64,000 nucleotides of DNA from Mesorhizobium sp. B2-4-15 (GTDB lineage: Bacteria; Pseudomonadota; Alphaproteobacteria; Rhizobiales; Rhizobiaceae), in contig NZ_VFUZ01000003.1 in NCBI RefSeq assembly GCF_006658505.1, positions 186,001 through 250,000 of the forward strand, given 5' to 3'. Positions 62,314 through 64,000 of the stretch are shown in pieces (positions within the stretch are counted from its first letter, which is position 1; every line of letters begins with the position of its first letter). Under the pieces are notes generated by a model that did no database searches, was not told where the DNA came from, and was given only the letters and a program-made list of their open reading frames with translations. Both the position numbers and the translations under genes were made by a program.

Positions 62314-63843
62314 ATGGCGCAAGCCGCAATCGAACTGATCGGCATCAACAAGAGTTTTGGCGCCGTGCGTGCCAACCGCGACATCAATCTGGAGATCGCG
62401 CGCGGCACCATCCACGGCATCGTCGGCGAAAATGGCGCCGGCAAGTCGACGCTGATGTCGATCCTCTACGGTTTCTACCAGGCCGACGGCGGCGAAATCC
62501 GCGTCGGCGGCAAGCCGGCGTCGATCAAGACGCCCAACGACGCGATCGCGCTTGGCATCGGCATGGTGCACCAGCATTTCATGCTGGTCGACAATTTCTC
62601 GGTGCTGGAGAACATCATTCTCGGCGCCGAAAACGATGCGCTCTTGAAGAGCAGCATCGCCAAGGCGCGTTCCGAGCTGGAGCGGCTGGAGCGCGAATAT
62701 GGGCTGGAAGTCGATCCCGACGCGATCATCGAGGAACTGCCGGTCGGCCTGCAGCAGCGTGTCGAAATTCTCAAGGCGCTCTATCGCGGCGCCGAGATCC
62801 TGATCCTCGACGAGCCGACGGGCGTGCTGACGCCGGCCGAGGCCGACCATCTGTTCCGCATCCTCAAGCAGCTGAAGGAACAGGGCAAGACGGTGGTTTT
62901 GATCACCCACAAGCTGCGCGAGATCATGGCCATCACCGACACCGTCTCGGTCATGCGCCAGGGCACGATGGTGGCGACCCGGGAGACGAAGAAAACCACC
63001 GTCGAGGAACTGGCCGAACTGATGGTCGGGCGCCGCGTGCTTCTGAGGGTCGAAAAGGGCGAAGCGGAAGCCGGTGCCGTCAAGCTCGCGGTCAAGAACC
63101 TGACGGTCAGGGATTCCCGTGGCGTCACCATGGTCGACGACATCTCCTTCGACCTGCGCGCCGGCGAGATCGTCGGCATCGCCGGCGTTGCCGGCAACGG
63201 GCAATCCGAGCTGCTGGAGGCGATTTCCGGCATCAGGCATGCCGTTTCGGGCTCGGTCATGCTCGACGGCAAGCCGATCGACCTGACGGGCAAGGCCGAT
63301 CCCGGTGAGTTGCGCGACCGCGGCCTCGCCCATGTGCCGGAGGACCGTCATCATGTCGGGCTGGTGCTGGCCTTCGAGGAGAACGAGAACTCCATCCTCG
63401 GCTATCACGACGACCCCCGCTATCTCATAGGGCCATTCCTCAATGTCGACGCCATCATGGCCGATGCGAAGGACAAGATCGAGAAATACGATATCCGTCC
63501 CGGCAATCCGCGCCTGAAGACCGCCAATTTCTCCGGCGGCAACCAGCAGAAGATCGTGCTGGCGCGGGAGATGGAACAGGACCCCGGCGTGCTGATCGTA
63601 GGCCAGCCGACGCGCGGCGTCGATGTCGGCGCCATCGAATTCATCCACAAGCGCCTGATCGCCATGCGTGACCAGGGCAAGGCCGTGCTGGTGGTATCTG
63701 TCGAGCTCGACGAAATCCGCTCGCTCTCCGACCGCATCCTGGTGATGTTTGCCGGCCGCATCGTCGGCGAGCGCGGCCCCGAAGCTACCGAAGGCGAGCT
63801 CGGCCTGCTCATGGCTGGGGTCGAGCAGGAGGCCGCCGCATGA
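62314..63843 (+). CDS. ABC transporter ATP-binding protein, nucleoside/sugar type (two domains)
   Basis: A 509-residue double ATPase. First domain: GENGAGKSTLMSIL near residue 39 (Walker A), LPVGLQQRVEIL (signature), ILILDEPTGVL (Walker B). Second domain: the degenerate GVAGNGQSELLEAI in the Walker A place and SGGNQQKIVLAREM, as in RbsA/MglA and BMP-linked importers. The ATG follows GTGGGACAGGCTGC. It overlaps the permease start (ATGA). Works with the BMP protein at 60350; the substrate is likely a nucleoside. Confidence 0.94.
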   Translation: MAQAAIELIGINKSFGAVRANRDINLEIARGTIHGIVGENGAGKSTLMSILYGFYQADGGEIRVGGKPASIKTPNDAIALGIGMVHQHFMLVDNFSVLENIILGAENDALLKSSIAKARSELERLEREYGLEVDPDAIIEELPVGLQQRVEILKALYRGAEILILDEPTGVLTPAEADHLFRILKQLKEQGKTVVLITHKLREIMAITDTVSVMRQGTMVATRETKKTTVEELAELMVGRRVLLRVEKGEAEAGAVKLAVKNLTVRDSRGVTMVDDISFDLRAGEIVGIAGVAGNGQSELLEAISGIRHAVSGSVMLDGKPIDLTGKADPGELRDRGLAHVPEDRHHVGLVLAFEENENSILGYHDDPRYLIGPFLNVDAIMADAKDKIEKYDIRPGNPRLKTANFSGGNQQKIVLAREMEQDPGVLIVGQPTRGVDVGAIEFIHKRLIAMRDQGKAVLVVSVELDEIRSLSDRILVMFAGRIVGERGPEATEGELGLLMAGVEQEAAA

Positions 63844-64000
63844 GCACGCCTTACGCCAAATTGCCGGCATGGGCCGATTATGGGTTGATCCCACTGATCA
63901 ATCTGGCCGTGGCTTTCATCGTCGCCGGCTTCGTCGTGCTGTTGGTCGGCGAAAATCCGTTCCGTGCCGCCGTCATCCTGGTCCAGGGAGCCTTCGGCAA
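63840..64000 (+). CDS. ABC transporter permease, N-terminal part
   Basis: Starts at the ATGA overlap and runs out of the window. The visible 53 residues (MSTPYAKLPAWADYGLIPLI, NLAVAFIVAGFVVLLVGE and so on) give a polar leader and a first helix of a BPD_transp_2-type permease, as expected after this ATPase. Partial. Confidence 0.88.
   Translation, partial: MSTPYAKLPAWADYGLIPLINLAVAFIVAGFVVLLVGENPFRAAVILVQGAFG

Overview
The window is high-GC, densely packed alphaproteobacterial DNA, most likely a Mesorhizobium-type Rhizobiales chromosome. This is inferred from the rpsU sequence, a DUF680-like secreted peptide, tandem DUF992 proteins, a heterotetrameric sarcosine oxidase operon and a rhizobial-style kdp operon. 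No phage, insertion sequence or CRISPR array is intact. Many genes need GTG or TTG starts chosen from the ribosome binding site.

Layout. 0-3.4 kb: SDR tail, GMC oxidoreductase, Dabb protein and an organic-acid MFS carrier, all plus strand. 3.4-6.9 kb: EamA exporter, EEP-family phosphodiesterase and a Na+/H+ antiporter. 7.3-18.9 kb: a catabolic block with an ABC importer (ATPase, two permeases, binding protein), Fe-alcohol dehydrogenase, aldehyde dehydrogenase, glutamine-synthetase-like ligase, amino acid permease and N-formylglutamate-amidohydrolase-like enzyme, with a divergent RpiR regulator. This set suggests gamma-glutamylation-based breakdown of an amine or amino alcohol. 19.0-23.0 kb: a frameshifted RND pump remnant and an overlapping GtrA/YdjC/GT2/GT87 envelope-glycan operon.

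23.2-29.2 kb: an acyl-CoA-type cluster (MDR reductase, acyl-CoA dehydrogenase, SDR, MaoC, APH-like kinase) with a 26-codon SDR relic and a TetR regulator. Near-identical GTAC-based sites lie in front of tetR and of a small secreted protein. The kinase plus acyl-CoA dehydrogenase pairing recalls 4-hydroxyacyl-CoA catabolism of the LvaA/ACAD10 kind. 29.3-37.1 kb: Gfo/Idh and ThuA-like proteins, then soxB-orf140-soxD-soxA-soxG for sarcosine oxidation. 37.3-43.6 kb: DUF2568, SDR, SET protein, rpsU, a TPR lipoprotein, two DUF992 paralogues separated by interspersed palindromic repeats, and an MFS exporter. 43.6-51.9 kb: a complete kdp system (orf27-kdpF-kdpA-orf73-kdpB-kdpC-kdpD-kdpE) with two extra small membrane proteins.

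52.2-59.2 kb: a Crp/Fnr regulator, small proteins and an acyltransferase lead into what looks like a small island. It holds a decayed tyrosine-integrase C-terminus, an AT-richer translationally coupled gene pair (PD-(D/E)xK-like nuclease candidate plus winged-helix protein) and a membrane/coiled-coil protein, and it ends at the 3' side of tRNA-Ser(GGA). This pair is the best candidate for an undescribed system, probably defence, but that is inference. 59.2-64 kb: small membrane proteins and a BMP-type nucleoside/sugar ABC importer whose binding protein is separated from its ATPase and permease by slyX and an anti-sigma-like gene on the other strand.
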